Below, in pieces: positions 26,936 through 36,406 of a stretch of 64,000 nt of DNA. Position 1 is the first letter of the stretch. Each line of letters begins with the position of its first letter. The notes beneath the pieces were generated by a model. That model saw only the letters and a list, made by a program, of their open reading frames with translations, had not been told where the DNA came from and searched no databases. Location: contig JAOZSQ010000003.1 in assembly GCA_029939595.1 (NCBI GenBank), forward strand, positions 53,516 to 117,515, given 5' to 3'. Position numbers and translations under genes: made by a program. This DNA comes from EX4572-165 sp002254885. GTDB lineage: Archaea; Thermoplasmatota; E2; DHVEG-1.

Positions 26936-27020
26936 ATGGGAGAGAGCCTATTTTTAAAGAAGGCAATAAAGGGGGTTTTTTTTAAATGAAAAAAGGGGGC
27001 AGCCCTCTCCCATATTTTTT
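26936..27020 (+). ncRNA. Candidate structured RNA
   Basis: A GC-rich island in AT-rich DNA. ATGGGAGAG (26936-26944) pairs perfectly with CTCTCCCAT (27005-27013). Inside, GCCT/AGGC and TTTTTT/AAAAAA can form two further stems. On the + strand a TATA-like TTATTAAAA lies about 25 bases upstream and a run of T follows at 27015-27020. Read the other way it would be part of a long 5' leader of the S16 protease mRNA. The strand is not settled. The surrounding 26861-27279 gap holds no coding region, only this element and the dyads listed next. Confidence 0.35.
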
Positions 27021-27126
27021 ATATTATGAGACATGGAGAAAACTAAACAATCTTTTGTTTTTTTGAATTGCAATGATGCGATTGTCGTTGTTTTTTATCA
27101 TATTATCTTCATCCATGTCATTAAGC

Positions 27127-27160
27127 GTTACATTTTGTAACACTACATATTGTTATATGT
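27127..27160. promoter_or_regulatory. Two adjacent dyads (candidate BlaI-type operators)
   Basis: GTTACA-TTT-TGTAAC (27127-27141) and ACATAT-TGTT-ATATGT (27145-27160) are perfect inverted repeats side by side. They lie between the BlaI-like gene and the divergent S16 protease gene. TACA/TGTA cores are typical of BlaI/MecI operators. Confidence 0.45.
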
Positions 27161-27223
27161 CACATTTACTATAAGTAGTTTTCCCTATAACTGCCGATAT
27201 TTTTTAAAAAAATTCATCAAGTG

Positions 27224-27254
27224 TTACATAATGTAATGTCACAAACTATAAATA
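27224..27254 (+). promoter_or_regulatory. Dyad and TATA box before the BlaI-like gene
   Basis: TTACAT-A-ATGTAA (about 27224-27236) is a perfect dyad directly upstream of TATAAATA (about 27247-27254). The ATG at 27280 is about 29 bases from the TATA box with no ribosome binding site between, so the mRNA is probably leaderless and autoregulated. Confidence 0.5.
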
Positions 27255-27279
27255 ATTCAAATTATATAACATATTAACA

Positions 27280-27663
27280 ATGATATCAAACATCGGCCCC
27301 CTAGAACGCAAAATCCTTAATGTCCTATGGATTAAAGAAAATGCAACAGCAAGAGAAATTTGCACATCCCTTGAAAAAACAGGAGAACGAAAAGCATATT
27401 CAACAGTACGAACCATCATTAAACGACTTGTAAATAAAAAGATCATTGCCCAACATGAAAACAAAACAGACCGTCAATACTATTATACTCCAATAATGAC
27501 AAAACAAGAACTCGAAAAATCTATTGTCCATAAAGTCTTTGGAGATCTATTAAATAAATTTGAACATAGTACAATCAACTATCTAGCAGAAGAACTATCC
27601 GATAATGAAAAAGAAATTGATAAAATAAAGGAAAAACTCAATGAGATGAAAAAGAATGCTTAA
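27280..27663 (+). CDS. BlaI/MecI/CopY-family transcriptional repressor
   Basis: A 127-residue protein with the family's winged helix: GPLERKILNVLWIKENATAR, EICTSLEKTGERKAYSTVRT and IIKRLVNKKIIAQHE, then the aromatic YYYTP and a C-terminal dimerising helix. In bacteria such repressors are inactivated by a partner M56 protease. Here the M56 gene overlaps it by eight bases. Three dyads with TTACA/TGTAA cores lie upstream and suggest autoregulation and possibly control of the divergent S16 protease. Confidence 0.9.
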   Translation: MISNIGPLERKILNVLWIKENATAREICTSLEKTGERKAYSTVRTIIKRLVNKKIIAQHENKTDRQYYYTPIMTKQELEKSIVHKVFGDLLNKFEHSTINYLAEELSDNEKEIDKIKEKLNEMKKNA

Positions 27664-29281
27664 TGAATTAGCCATAGCCTTACTATTATCCATATGCACT
27701 ACTGCATTACTTTTTATCATAGCAAATATTTTTAAGAAAAAATGGAAAATAAACCATCCAAAAAACACATTTTTAATTTATGTTATTGTCCTTTTAACTG
27801 CTGCATCCATTTTTCCATTTGCATCTATTGCATTTTCCACATCACAAGATAATATAAATATGGCAGAAATGGATATTCTAGATATTAAAGGAGTCCCTAT
27901 ATCTGAATCAACAATCATTACCGAAAATAAAGATATAACGTATTCATCCTCAATTACTTCTCTTTCAGACACACAAATTATAAATCCAAAAGGAATTAAT
28001 CTATATTTACAAAAGATATCATGGGATGAACTAATTATTTTAGATGAATACAAAACAACAGAATCTAAACAAAAAATAGACGAATTAAGCAAATCAAACC
28101 CATTAAATACATCACAATTATTGCAAAAAACACTTGTTGCATTCAATAAAGACGGAATGAACACGCCAGATCTAATAAATCAGATTATCACAAACCTTAT
28201 TATCAATCAAAATAGTAAATCAAAGGAAGAATCTGCTTCATTTAATATTGAAAGCAAAAACATTCAAGATAAAAATGAAAACCAAGAGAGTTTCTCTATG
28301 GCATCTCTGCAAGATGAAACATATTTTTATTATGGGGTTCTTTTTTTATTTTTCTTATCTTTTATCTATGTCATTTCAAGTATCTTTTTTAGAAAAAAAC
28401 ATATATTAAATAATTTACATGCATCAAAATGTAAAGACAAACAAATCCTTGATCTCATAAAATCGATTTCGAAAGAATTTAAAATTAAATCACCAAATGT
28501 TTATCAATATGAAGGACCACCAAATGCTTTTGTATTTGGATATCCAATAAATCTTGCGTTTTCAAAAGAACTCAAACGTTATTTATCTGATAAAGAATTT
28601 GAGGCAGCGATAAGACACGAACTTGCCCATGTCAAAAATCATGATATCTTAATTAAACCAATCCTGCAAGGAATTAGAATTTTCTTTTTCTATAATCCTC
28701 TTGTGCATATCCTTTGTTTAAAAATAATGAAAAACCGTGAAATACTTGCAGACATTTCAACATTCACCTCTAAAAAGGAAAAAATTTCACTAATAGAAGC
28801 CCTCATCAAAGTAAATAAATACACAAAGAATTCATATAAACAATCGTTTCCTGCATACCAAATACCTCTTATTTCATATAATCCTGCAAAACTCACATTA
28901 ACAGAACGATTTTCAAATTTGTTTGAAACAGCATCAAAAAAAACGGTGTTAACAATCCTTGTATCATGTATTATTTTATTGGCTAATATTTCCATTTTTT
29001 TTGTTGCAGGAACAATTAATGAAACTTATAATTCATCATCGGATGAATCAATTGAACATCAAGAATTCTGCATTGATAAATCATATTATTCAGAATCAGT
29101 TACATATACCAAAGTTTCTAAAAATTCAAAAACATATCTGGCTATGATTGTAGAAAAGAATCTGTATAATATAGTGTCTGCTGAAACAGATTCATCTGAG
29201 CTTGTAAAGGATCTGGTTCAAGATAGGTTTCCACAAGAAAATTTGTTTATCATTTACCAGAATCATGAACCGCATTTCTAG
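27656..29281 (+). CDS. BlaR1-like M56 membrane metallopeptidase
   Basis: A 541-residue membrane protein. N-terminal TM helices (about 3-25, 38-60) and another near 228-245 surround a large loop. The M56 zinc motif is RHELAHVKNHD (HExxH) with NREILAD as the third-ligand region, preceded by the family block GPPNAFVFGYPINLAFS. A further TM (about 435-458) leads to an 80-residue outer C-terminus that is too short to be the penicillin-sensor domain of BlaR1. It probably senses some envelope signal and cleaves the BlaI-like repressor encoded just upstream. The signal is unknown. Confidence 0.88.
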   Translation: MLNELAIALLLSICTTALLFIIANIFKKKWKINHPKNTFLIYVIVLLTAASIFPFASIAFSTSQDNINMAEMDILDIKGVPISESTIITENKDITYSSSITSLSDTQIINPKGINLYLQKISWDELIILDEYKTTESKQKIDELSKSNPLNTSQLLQKTLVAFNKDGMNTPDLINQIITNLIINQNSKSKEESASFNIESKNIQDKNENQESFSMASLQDETYFYYGVLFLFFLSFIYVISSIFFRKKHILNNLHASKCKDKQILDLIKSISKEFKIKSPNVYQYEGPPNAFVFGYPINLAFSKELKRYLSDKEFEAAIRHELAHVKNHDILIKPILQGIRIFFFYNPLVHILCLKIMKNREILADISTFTSKKEKISLIEALIKVNKYTKNSYKQSFPAYQIPLISYNPAKLTLTERFSNLFETASKKTVLTILVSCIILLANISIFFVAGTINETYNSSSDESIEHQEFCIDKSYYSESVTYTKVSKNSKTYLAMIVEKNLYNIVSAETDSSELVKDLVQDRFPQENLFIIYQNHEPHF

Positions 29282-29461
29282 ATTTATAAATAAATGATTT
29301 TAAAATTTCTTAAATAAATATATTAGTCTTTATTAATTTTTTAATGTATTATTAGATATTATTAAGTATAAGAAGAAGATACCATCCATAATTTAGGATA
29401 TAACTTATTATATTCTATTAGAAAACATGATATTTCAGAACAGTAAATGGAGATTGAAAAT

Positions 29462-31276
29462 ATGGTACAACTACATGAAATGATATTTAGAGATGCTCAT
29501 CAGTCAATGCTTGCAACAAGACTGAGAACGGAAGATATGATTCCAATTGCAGAAAAACTTGATGAAGTTGGATTTTTCTCAATGGAAGTTTGGGGTGGAG
29601 CGACTTTTGATGTTCCAATTAGATATTTAAATCAAGACCCATGGGAACGAATTCGCCTACTAAAAAAGGCAATGCCAAATACGCCAATGCAAATGCTTGA
29701 GCGTGCAATGAATATTGTTGCATATTGGAATTTTCCAGATGATGTTGTAAAAAAATTCATGACACTTGCAAAGAAAAATGGTGTTGATTATTTCAGAATC
29801 TTTGATGCACTCAACGATTTAAGAAATATGGAAACACCAATGAAACAAGCACGGGCAGATGGTGGACATGTTCAAGCATGTCTTAGTTATACTATTTCTC
29901 CAGTTCATACGGTTGATTATTTCGTTGAAAAATTTATCAAACTTGAGAAAATGGGTGCAGATTCTCTTTGTATAAAAGATATGGCTGGGATGATATCACC
30001 TACAAGAGCTTATGATATTATCAAAGGAGTTAAAGATGCAGGAGTAAAAGCCCCTATTGATCTTCATTCTCATTGTACAAGTGGAATGACAGGTATGGCA
30101 TATCAATCCGCAGTTGAAGCAGGTGTTGATGTACTAGATACTGCAATGTCTCCAATTTCAGGTGGAACAGCTCAACCTGCAACGGAAAGTGTTGTTGCAG
30201 CATTAAAAGGAACAAAATATGATACCGGATATGATTTAGAAGCCCTAATTGAAATTCGAAAATATTTCATAAAAATATGGGATAAATATAGGCATTTACA
30301 TCGTTTTAATGCATTAAAAGTAGATCCAAGTGTTACTCTTCATCAGGTACCTGGTGGTATGCTTTCAAACCTTATTTTTCAGCTTGAAGAACAAGGCGCT
30401 CATGATAAATATCAAGAAATTCTTGCTGAAACCGCTCGTGTAAGAAAGGAACTAGGGTATCCTCCACTTGTAACACCAACTAGTCAGGTTGTTGGAGTAC
30501 AGGCAGTAATGAATGTTCTTCATGGAAGATATAAGGTTATTACAAAGGAAACAAAAGATTACTGTAAGGGGATGTATGGAAAATCCCCTGCTGAAATTGA
30601 TCCAAAAATAATGAAAATTGTGCTTGGGAAAAACTGGAAAGACGAAGTAATTGATTGCCGTCCTGCTGACCTTCTTGAACCAATGTGGGAGAAACGTAAA
30701 GCAGAGTTGAAAGAACATGGTGATGTAAAACTCACTGACGAAAATGTGATGACCTATGCAATTTATCCTCAAGTCGGATTGAAATTTTTAAAAGGACAGG
30801 CAGCTACTGAATTTTTATCCGAAGAACTTCCTCTTCCAATAGACAATAAATTAACCAGAGGAATGGTAAAACAATCATTCCATGAAGTTAAAGACCTCTA
30901 TTTAGAAACCGAGTCACCAGAGAATCGTAGTGGCCCTGCTCAAATTCCAACAGAGTTTGAAGTTGAAGTAGATGGAGAAGCATATGAGGTAAAAGTTACA
31001 CCACAAGGTGGTTTCCTAGTGGCAGGAGCAGGCGGTGGAGTAGAAGCAAAACCAAAAGATGTTGAAGGCGGTGTAAAATCAAATATGCAAGGAACTATCC
31101 TTTCAATCAAAGTGAAAAAAGGCGATAAGGTAAAATCTGGTGATGTTATTGCAACCATTGAAGCAATGAAAATGGAGCAAGAAATCAAATCAGAATCTGA
31201 CGGTGAAATTAAAGAGATATTTATCAAAGAAGGAGATGCTGTTGCGAATGGTGATTTGTTAATGCAAGTCCTATAA
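29462..31276 (+). CDS. pycB: Pyruvate carboxylase subunit B (carboxyltransferase plus biotinyl domain)
   Basis: A 604-residue protein. The N-terminal aldolase-type carboxyltransferase domain shows FRDAHQSMLATRLRTEDM, GGATFDVPIRYL, CIKDMAGMISPTRAYDII and DLHSHCTSGMTGMAYQSAVE. The conserved middle domain and a C-terminal biotinyl domain with the biotin-Lys motif IEAMKMEQE follow. With the adjacent biotin carboxylase it forms a two-subunit pyruvate carboxylase, as in methanogens, making oxaloacetate for anabolism. An oxaloacetate decarboxylase alpha subunit looks similar, but the biotin carboxylase next door favours carboxylase. ATG 29462 has GGAGATTGA upstream; the in-frame ATG 29447 has none. 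Confidence 0.9.
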   Translation: MVQLHEMIFRDAHQSMLATRLRTEDMIPIAEKLDEVGFFSMEVWGGATFDVPIRYLNQDPWERIRLLKKAMPNTPMQMLERAMNIVAYWNFPDDVVKKFMTLAKKNGVDYFRIFDALNDLRNMETPMKQARADGGHVQACLSYTISPVHTVDYFVEKFIKLEKMGADSLCIKDMAGMISPTRAYDIIKGVKDAGVKAPIDLHSHCTSGMTGMAYQSAVEAGVDVLDTAMSPISGGTAQPATESVVAALKGTKYDTGYDLEALIEIRKYFIKIWDKYRHLHRFNALKVDPSVTLHQVPGGMLSNLIFQLEEQGAHDKYQEILAETARVRKELGYPPLVTPTSQVVGVQAVMNVLHGRYKVITKETKDYCKGMYGKSPAEIDPKIMKIVLGKNWKDEVIDCRPADLLEPMWEKRKAELKEHGDVKLTDENVMTYAIYPQVGLKFLKGQAATEFLSEELPLPIDNKLTRGMVKQSFHEVKDLYLETESPENRSGPAQIPTEFEVEVDGEAYEVKVTPQGGFLVAGAGGGVEAKPKDVEGGVKSNMQGTILSIKVKKGDKVKSGDVIATIEAMKMEQEIKSESDGEIKEIFIKEGDAVANGDLLMQVL

Positions 31277-31323
31277 AACCGCATCATGAAAGTTATTACA
31301 TCTAATATGGAAGTGAAATAAGC

Positions 31324-32778
31324 ATGTTAAACAAAGTACTAATCGCAAACCGTGGTGAAATTGCTGTTCGGATCATGCGTGCGTGTAAAGAACTTGGAAT
31401 CAGTACTGTTGCAGTATATTCAGATGCAGATAAAAGCGCATTATTTGTAAAATATGCAGATGAAAAATACAACATCGGTCCAGGTCCTGCTAGTCAAAGT
31501 TATCTAAAAAAAGATGCAATTATTGATGCTGCATTAAAATCTGGAGCAGATGGAATTCATCCAGGTTATGGTTTTATGGCAGAAAATGCTGAATTTGCAA
31601 GCATGTGCCATAAAAACAATATTGAGTTCATTGGTCCACCAGTTTCTGCTATGGAGTTAATGTGTTCAAAAATTGATTCAAAAAAGTCAATGATAAAAGC
31701 AGGTGTTCATGTTGTTCCAGGAGTAACTGAGGCCATTTCAGACCATGAGAAAGCAAAAGATATCGCCCATGAAATTGGATATCCTGTGATGCTTAAAGCA
31801 TCTGCAGGTGGCGGTGGAATTGGTATTCAGATGGTTGAAGATGAAAAACAGATGGAAAAAGCACTAGCATCTGTAAAACAACTTGCAAAGAACAGCTTTG
31901 GTGATGATGCAGTTTTCATCGAAAAATACATTGATGACCCCCGTCACATTGAATACCAAGTGATTGGAGATAAAAAAGGTCATACTATTCATTGTTATGA
32001 GCGAGAATGTAGTATGCAACGTCGTCATCAAAAACTCATTGAGGAAACACCATCATGTGCGTTAAGTCCAGAACTTAGAGAAGAAATAGGGCAACAAGCA
32101 ATTCTTGCAGCAGAGACTGCGGGTTATTACAATGCAGGAACTTGTGAATTCATGTTTAAAGACGATAAATATTATTTCCTTGAAATGAACACACGTCTTC
32201 AAGTGGAACATCCAATTACTGAGGCAATTACTGGCGTTGATCTAGCACGTGAACAACTTCGTGTTGCATCAGGTCTTGAACTTGAATACGAACAAGATGA
32301 TATTCATCCAAGAGGCCATGCGATTGAATGCCGTATAAATGCAGAGGATCCTCTCAATAATTTTGCACCAGCACCTGGTAAAATCAGTAGATATGCCGAG
32401 CCAAGTGGCCCAGGAATTCGTATTGACTCTGGCGTGTATCGTGGTTTCACAATTCCACCGTTTTATGATTCAATGATAGCAAAGTTAATCGTATGGGCAG
32501 AAGACAGACCTCGTTGTATTGCAAGAACCAAACGAGCGTTATGGGAATTTCAAATCGGTGGTGTAAGACATAACATTCCATTCCATCAGGTGGTTATGGA
32601 TCATCCACAGTTTGTAAAAGGGGATTATACAACTAGTTTCATTCCACGATATGATATTCTCAATAAGGTTGTTGATCATGTCAAAGAGATGAAATCTCAA
32701 TCATCTGGTCCAAAGGTTGCAGCAGCTATGGCTGCTGTTCAAGCAGTAAATATTGCAACGAATCAAGGAAAAAAATAA
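31324..32778 (+). CDS. pycA: Pyruvate carboxylase subunit A (biotin carboxylase)
   Basis: A 484-residue ATP-grasp biotin carboxylase. It has the typical start (LNKVLIANRGEIAVRIMRAC), GIHPGYGFMAENAEFA, the glycine-rich ATP loop KASAGGGGIGIQM, the catalytic block YFLEMNTRLQVEHPITE and EHPRGHAIECRI-like HPRGHAIECRINAEDP. It carboxylates the biotin on PycB using bicarbonate and ATP. It lies 47 bases downstream of pycB on the same strand, preceded by GGAAGTGAA. The Ala-rich C-terminal extension is not conserved. Confidence 0.93.
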   Translation: MLNKVLIANRGEIAVRIMRACKELGISTVAVYSDADKSALFVKYADEKYNIGPGPASQSYLKKDAIIDAALKSGADGIHPGYGFMAENAEFASMCHKNNIEFIGPPVSAMELMCSKIDSKKSMIKAGVHVVPGVTEAISDHEKAKDIAHEIGYPVMLKASAGGGGIGIQMVEDEKQMEKALASVKQLAKNSFGDDAVFIEKYIDDPRHIEYQVIGDKKGHTIHCYERECSMQRRHQKLIEETPSCALSPELREEIGQQAILAAETAGYYNAGTCEFMFKDDKYYFLEMNTRLQVEHPITEAITGVDLAREQLRVASGLELEYEQDDIHPRGHAIECRINAEDPLNNFAPAPGKISRYAEPSGPGIRIDSGVYRGFTIPPFYDSMIAKLIVWAEDRPRCIARTKRALWEFQIGGVRHNIPFHQVVMDHPQFVKGDYTTSFIPRYDILNKVVDHVKEMKSQSSGPKVAAAMAAVQAVNIATNQGKK

Positions 32779-32808
32779 TATTTTTTCCTTTTACTATTTT
32801 TTTTCGTT

Positions 32809-33333
32809 TTATTCTAATAGTTTTAAAAATTCATCAATTGATTTATGTGCATGATCAATTGAGTGGATACCTGTGCAAATGATCTTTCCAGATGTACAAA
32901 TAAGAAATGTGATATATTCATCATAAAGATATTCTATCCAAGGGTTCTTATCAGGCATATATATGATTTGATCTGGCTGAAGTTTTTTTGAAATAGTATC
33001 TAAATCAAGGTTTTTTCTAAGGTTGATGGATATGACAAAGTTTTGAATATAAACTTCTGGTATTTCTTGAATAGGTACTGCATGTTGTTTTAAAGTTTCA
33101 ATTACTTGATTTATAGTTTCTTTTCCTTGTTCTATACTTGTTACTCCAGTACATGAGACGGTTCCTTGCTCTGTGATTAACACTGCTCGCTTTGGTTGAT
33201 TAAAACGAAAAATAAGAACAGGGTCTTCTGAATCATATTCTGTGTCGGGTATTGAAATAGATAATGTTTGCAAGGGTAGTTGCTGGTTAATATTTGATGT
33301 TACAACAATGTTTTCAATTAGATGCTTAGCCAT
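32809..33333 (-). CDS. TBP-like protein lacking the DNA-kinking phenylalanines
   Basis: A 174-residue protein with the two-repeat TBP fold: NIVVTSNINQQLPLQTLSI ... TVSCTGVTSIEQGKETI, and VYIQNFVISINLRKNLDLDT ... GKIICTGIHSIDHAHKSIDE. In ordinary TBP each repeat has a Phe in EQFPGLIYR and another in LIFSSGK; these four insert into the TATA minor groove. Here the positions read EDPVLIFR, LITEQG, KNPWIEY and LICTSG, so all four seem to be lost. It may be a paralogue with other DNA specificity or a regulator, and the genome must hold a normal TBP. GGAGGGAAGG precedes the ATG. Confidence 0.8.
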   Translation of the reverse strand: MAKHLIENIVVTSNINQQLPLQTLSISIPDTEYDSEDPVLIFRFNQPKRAVLITEQGTVSCTGVTSIEQGKETINQVIETLKQHAVPIQEIPEVYIQNFVISINLRKNLDLDTISKKLQPDQIIYMPDKNPWIEYLYDEYITFLICTSGKIICTGIHSIDHAHKSIDEFLKLLE

Positions 33334-33418
33334 ATTTTTTGCCTTCCCTCCTGATAATATATTGGCAGTATTTAAAAGGATTTCGTATGAATCAAAAAAG
33401 GGTCATTATTTAGATCAT

Positions 33419-34078
33419 CTACTTTTTTTCATTTCTTGAAGTATTTCTAACTGACTCCAACAATCCTTTGAATTCTTCTGTTCTAAACTCGATTCTTTGT
33501 TCACAGCTGGCAACTGCAAGTTCTCCTCTTGTTTTTTCTATAAGATTTCTTGAAACATCTTGTTTTCTTTTAATTGGCACAAGAGAAGAAGGATAATCAA
33601 ATCGAAGAATCGCATCATATATCTCTTCCATGATCTCAAGGTAATGATACGCTTTCTTGTAATCACCTTTTAAAATAGTATCAAGAGCCTTTCTTCGTAG
33701 CTCGCCTACAACATCACAAAGACCCATGAGATAAGATGTATTGCTTGTATTTAGCATTTCAGGAGTAGGAATGTTTTGTTCGTGTAGAATATTATACAGA
33801 CATGTTGCTTCAACGTATTCTTGTGCGGCATTTTCTACGTAACCAGCAGATGAAATATCTGGAAACTTTTTGGATGTTTCATAGAGAGTGGAGATGATAG
33901 TTGAAGTTTTTTTGATAAGTTGGTCTGCTGCTTCAAACTTGTTTTGATGCATTTTCTGAATTGATTTTCGACAATTAATGATGATTGTTCGTGAGAGACG
34001 TAATACTTGTTCTTTCACGGTATCTTTTTCATTAATTTCTTTTTCAATTTTATCAATAATTTCTTCAAGATTGTCCAT
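33419..34078 (-). CDS. Translin-family nucleic-acid-binding protein
   Basis: A 219-residue all-helical protein matching the archaeal translin group: an N-terminal helix rich in Glu/Lys, RLSRTIIINCRKSIQKMHQN, ENAAQEYVEATCLY, YLMGLCDVVGELRRKALD and the late YHYLEIMEEIYDAILRFDYP. Translins bind single-stranded RNA or DNA and, with a TRAX partner, can form RNases. No TRAX partner is nearby. It is in a leftward run with serA upstream (30-base gap) and tbp downstream. Confidence 0.85.
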   Translation of the reverse strand: MDNLEEIIDKIEKEINEKDTVKEQVLRLSRTIIINCRKSIQKMHQNKFEAADQLIKKTSTIISTLYETSKKFPDISSAGYVENAAQEYVEATCLYNILHEQNIPTPEMLNTSNTSYLMGLCDVVGELRRKALDTILKGDYKKAYHYLEIMEEIYDAILRFDYPSSLVPIKRKQDVSRNLIEKTRGELAVASCEQRIEFRTEEFKGLLESVRNTSRNEKK

Positions 34079-34108
34079 TCTTTAATCCAACTTTTATGAG
34101 AGGCATGT

Positions 34109-35065
34109 TTATTTCATCATGTTTTTATTGACCCAATAATCTGGATCTACTCCATCTAAGGCCTTTAACACTTGTTCAGCACAAACAGTTCCTGCTCTAA
34201 TCTGCCCTTCTTTTGTATTTGCGCCAATGTGGGGTGTCATTGAGATGTTATCAAGTTTTGCAAGTATTGTTTCTTTTGGTGGTTCCTGTTCAAAAACGTC
34301 AAGTGCGGCTCCTGCTATTTCATTATTTTTTAAAGCATCATATAGTGCTTGTTCATCAACGGTTCCTCCACGGGCACAATTAATGAGAAATGATGTGTTT
34401 TTCATTAGAGATAGCATTTCTTTATTGATGATATGATGGGTCTGTTTAATATGTGGGATATGTAGAGAGATATAATCGGATTCTTTCATGATGTCTTTTA
34501 GATCTTTTCTTTTACTGATATTGTCTTTTTTCATATCTTCTTCTGAGATAAATGGATCAAAACCAATGATTTTCATCCCAAATGCTTGTGCATATTTAGC
34601 AGTTTTCCTACCTATATTTCCACAACCAACTAGGCCAAGTGTTTTTCCATAAAGTTCATTTCCTTTCAACTGTTTTTTAATCCATTCATTATTTTTCATA
34701 GCTTTATCTGCACGAGTTAAAAAACGAGAAAGGGAAAGCATATGGCTAATTGCAAGTTCAGCTACACTAATTGTAGCACCAGTTGGAGAATTTACGACTT
34801 TTATCCCAAGCTCCCCTGCTTTTTTAATATCAATATTATCTACACCAATTCCAGCTCGTCCAATTGCTTTAAGGTTTCCTTCTGCACCTGCGGCCACGAT
34901 TTCTTCTGTTGCCTTTGTTCTGCTGCGAATCATTAATGCATCATATTCTCCAATTTCAGAGAGAAGTGTTTCATGATCCATCTCATTAAAGGTTACGTTG
35001 TGACCTGCGTCTTTAAGCAATTGAATTGCTTCTTCTGCCATTTTATCTGTAATTAGGATATTCAT
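34109..35065 (-). CDS. serA: D-3-phosphoglycerate dehydrogenase, short form
   Basis: A 318-residue NAD-dependent dehydrogenase that opens the phosphorylated serine pathway. Key blocks are RAGIGVDNIDI, VVNSPTGATISVAELAI (PGDH-type), LGLVGCGNIGRKTAKYAQAF, INCARGGTVDEQAL, LDVFEQEPP and the catalytic His in MTPHIGANT. It lacks the C-terminal ACT domain, so no feedback inhibition by serine of the usual type is expected. ATG 35065 is seven bases after GGGGGTTGA; the in-frame TTG at 35083 lies before that site and is unlikely. It sits next to enolase, which links it to lower glycolysis. Confidence 0.9.
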   Translation of the reverse strand: MNILITDKMAEEAIQLLKDAGHNVTFNEMDHETLLSEIGEYDALMIRSRTKATEEIVAAGAEGNLKAIGRAGIGVDNIDIKKAGELGIKVVNSPTGATISVAELAISHMLSLSRFLTRADKAMKNNEWIKKQLKGNELYGKTLGLVGCGNIGRKTAKYAQAFGMKIIGFDPFISEEDMKKDNISKRKDLKDIMKESDYISLHIPHIKQTHHIINKEMLSLMKNTSFLINCARGGTVDEQALYDALKNNEIAGAALDVFEQEPPKETILAKLDNISMTPHIGANTKEGQIRAGTVCAEQVLKALDGVDPDYWVNKNMMK

Positions 35066-35113
35066 TTCTTTGTCAACCCCCAAACATGGGATTTGAAATG
35101 TATTTAAAAAGGT

Positions 35114-36406
35114 TTATGCTAGATGATCTAAACGAAAATCAATTCCAGGGTATTCTGCAACTTCTTCGCCTAGTTCTTCTTCAATTCTTAGAAGTTGGTT
35201 ATATTTTGCACAGCGATCTGATCTAGCAGGTGCTCCTGTTTTGATTTGACCTGCGCTTGTTCCAACAACAAGATCTGCAATAAAACTATCTTCTGTTTCT
35301 CCACTTCGATGACTTACAACAGCAGTCCAACCTTGATCATGGGCCATTTTTATAGCATTTAATGTCTCAGTAAGTGTCCCTATTTGATTAAGTTTAATTA
35401 GAACTGAATTAGCTGCGTTTAACTCTATTCCTTTTTGTATTCTTTTGGTGTTTGTAACAAAGAGATCATCACCAACAATTTGTACTTCTGTACCAATTTT
35501 TTCTGTCAGTTCTACCCAGCTATCCCAATCGTCTTCTGCAAGACCATCTTCAATACTTATAATTGGATATTTTTTACAGAGATCCACATAGAAATCAACC
35601 ATTTCACTTCCAGTAAATGATTTCTTCCCAATTTTATATGTTCCATCATAAAAGAATTCACTTGATGCTGGATCCAAAGCTATTTTCATTTTGTTATCAT
35701 ATCCTGCATTGGATACAGCCTTTAGCATAAGATCCAATCGATCATCAACGTATGTTAGATCAGATGGAGCAAAACCTCCTTCATCACCTATTAGGGTTCT
35801 ACCGGCACCATATTGTTCTTTTAGTAATTTAGAGAGATGATGATATGTTTCTGATATCATCTGAATGCCTTCACGAAATGTTTTTGCACCTGTGGGCATG
35901 AGCATATGTTCTTGTATTGAATTCTCCAAGCCTGCATGTTTCCCACCATTGATGACATTGCACATGGGTACTGGCATACGATGAGGAAGAATTCCAAAAA
36001 GCTCTGCGATATATGCGTAAAGCGGAATGTTTTTTGATGCAGCACCAGCTTTTGCAACAGCCATACTAACAGGGAGAATTGCGTTTGCACCAAATGTTTC
36101 TTTGTTATCTGTTCCATCAAGCTTTAACATGATGTTATCAATGGTTTCCTGATGATGGCATTCCATTCCAATAATTTTTGGAGCGATTTTTTCATTAACA
36201 TTTTTAACAGCAGTAAGTGTTCCCTTCCCTAGATAACGTTTTTTATCATTATCTCGAAGTTCAAGAGCCTCATGTTGTCCTGCGCTTGCACCACTTGGTG
36301 TCATCCCTCGAAAGGTACCTTGTTCGGTTACAACATCAACTTCAACAGTTGGATTTCCTCTTGAATCTAACACTTCTCTTGCAAAAATCTTTTTTATTTC
36401 AGACAT
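35114..36406 (-). CDS. eno: Enolase
   Basis: Interconverts 2-phosphoglycerate and phosphoenolpyruvate. A 430-residue protein with the full signature set: AREVLDSRGNPTVEVDV, PSGASAGQHEALELRD, GDEGGFAPS, SIEDGLAEDDWDSW, VGDDLFVTN, LIKLNQIGTLTE and the catalytic region VSHRSGETEDSFIADL. Length and order are standard. It is the first gene of a leftward run with serA, 48 bases away. GGTAAGGT lies against the ATG. Confidence 0.97.
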   Translation of the reverse strand: MSEIKKIFAREVLDSRGNPTVEVDVVTEQGTFRGMTPSGASAGQHEALELRDNDKKRYLGKGTLTAVKNVNEKIAPKIIGMECHHQETIDNIMLKLDGTDNKETFGANAILPVSMAVAKAGAASKNIPLYAYIAELFGILPHRMPVPMCNVINGGKHAGLENSIQEHMLMPTGAKTFREGIQMISETYHHLSKLLKEQYGAGRTLIGDEGGFAPSDLTYVDDRLDLMLKAVSNAGYDNKMKIALDPASSEFFYDGTYKIGKKSFTGSEMVDFYVDLCKKYPIISIEDGLAEDDWDSWVELTEKIGTEVQIVGDDLFVTNTKRIQKGIELNAANSVLIKLNQIGTLTETLNAIKMAHDQGWTAVVSHRSGETEDSFIADLVVGTSAGQIKTGAPARSDRCAKYNQLLRIEEELGEEVAEYPGIDFRLDHLA

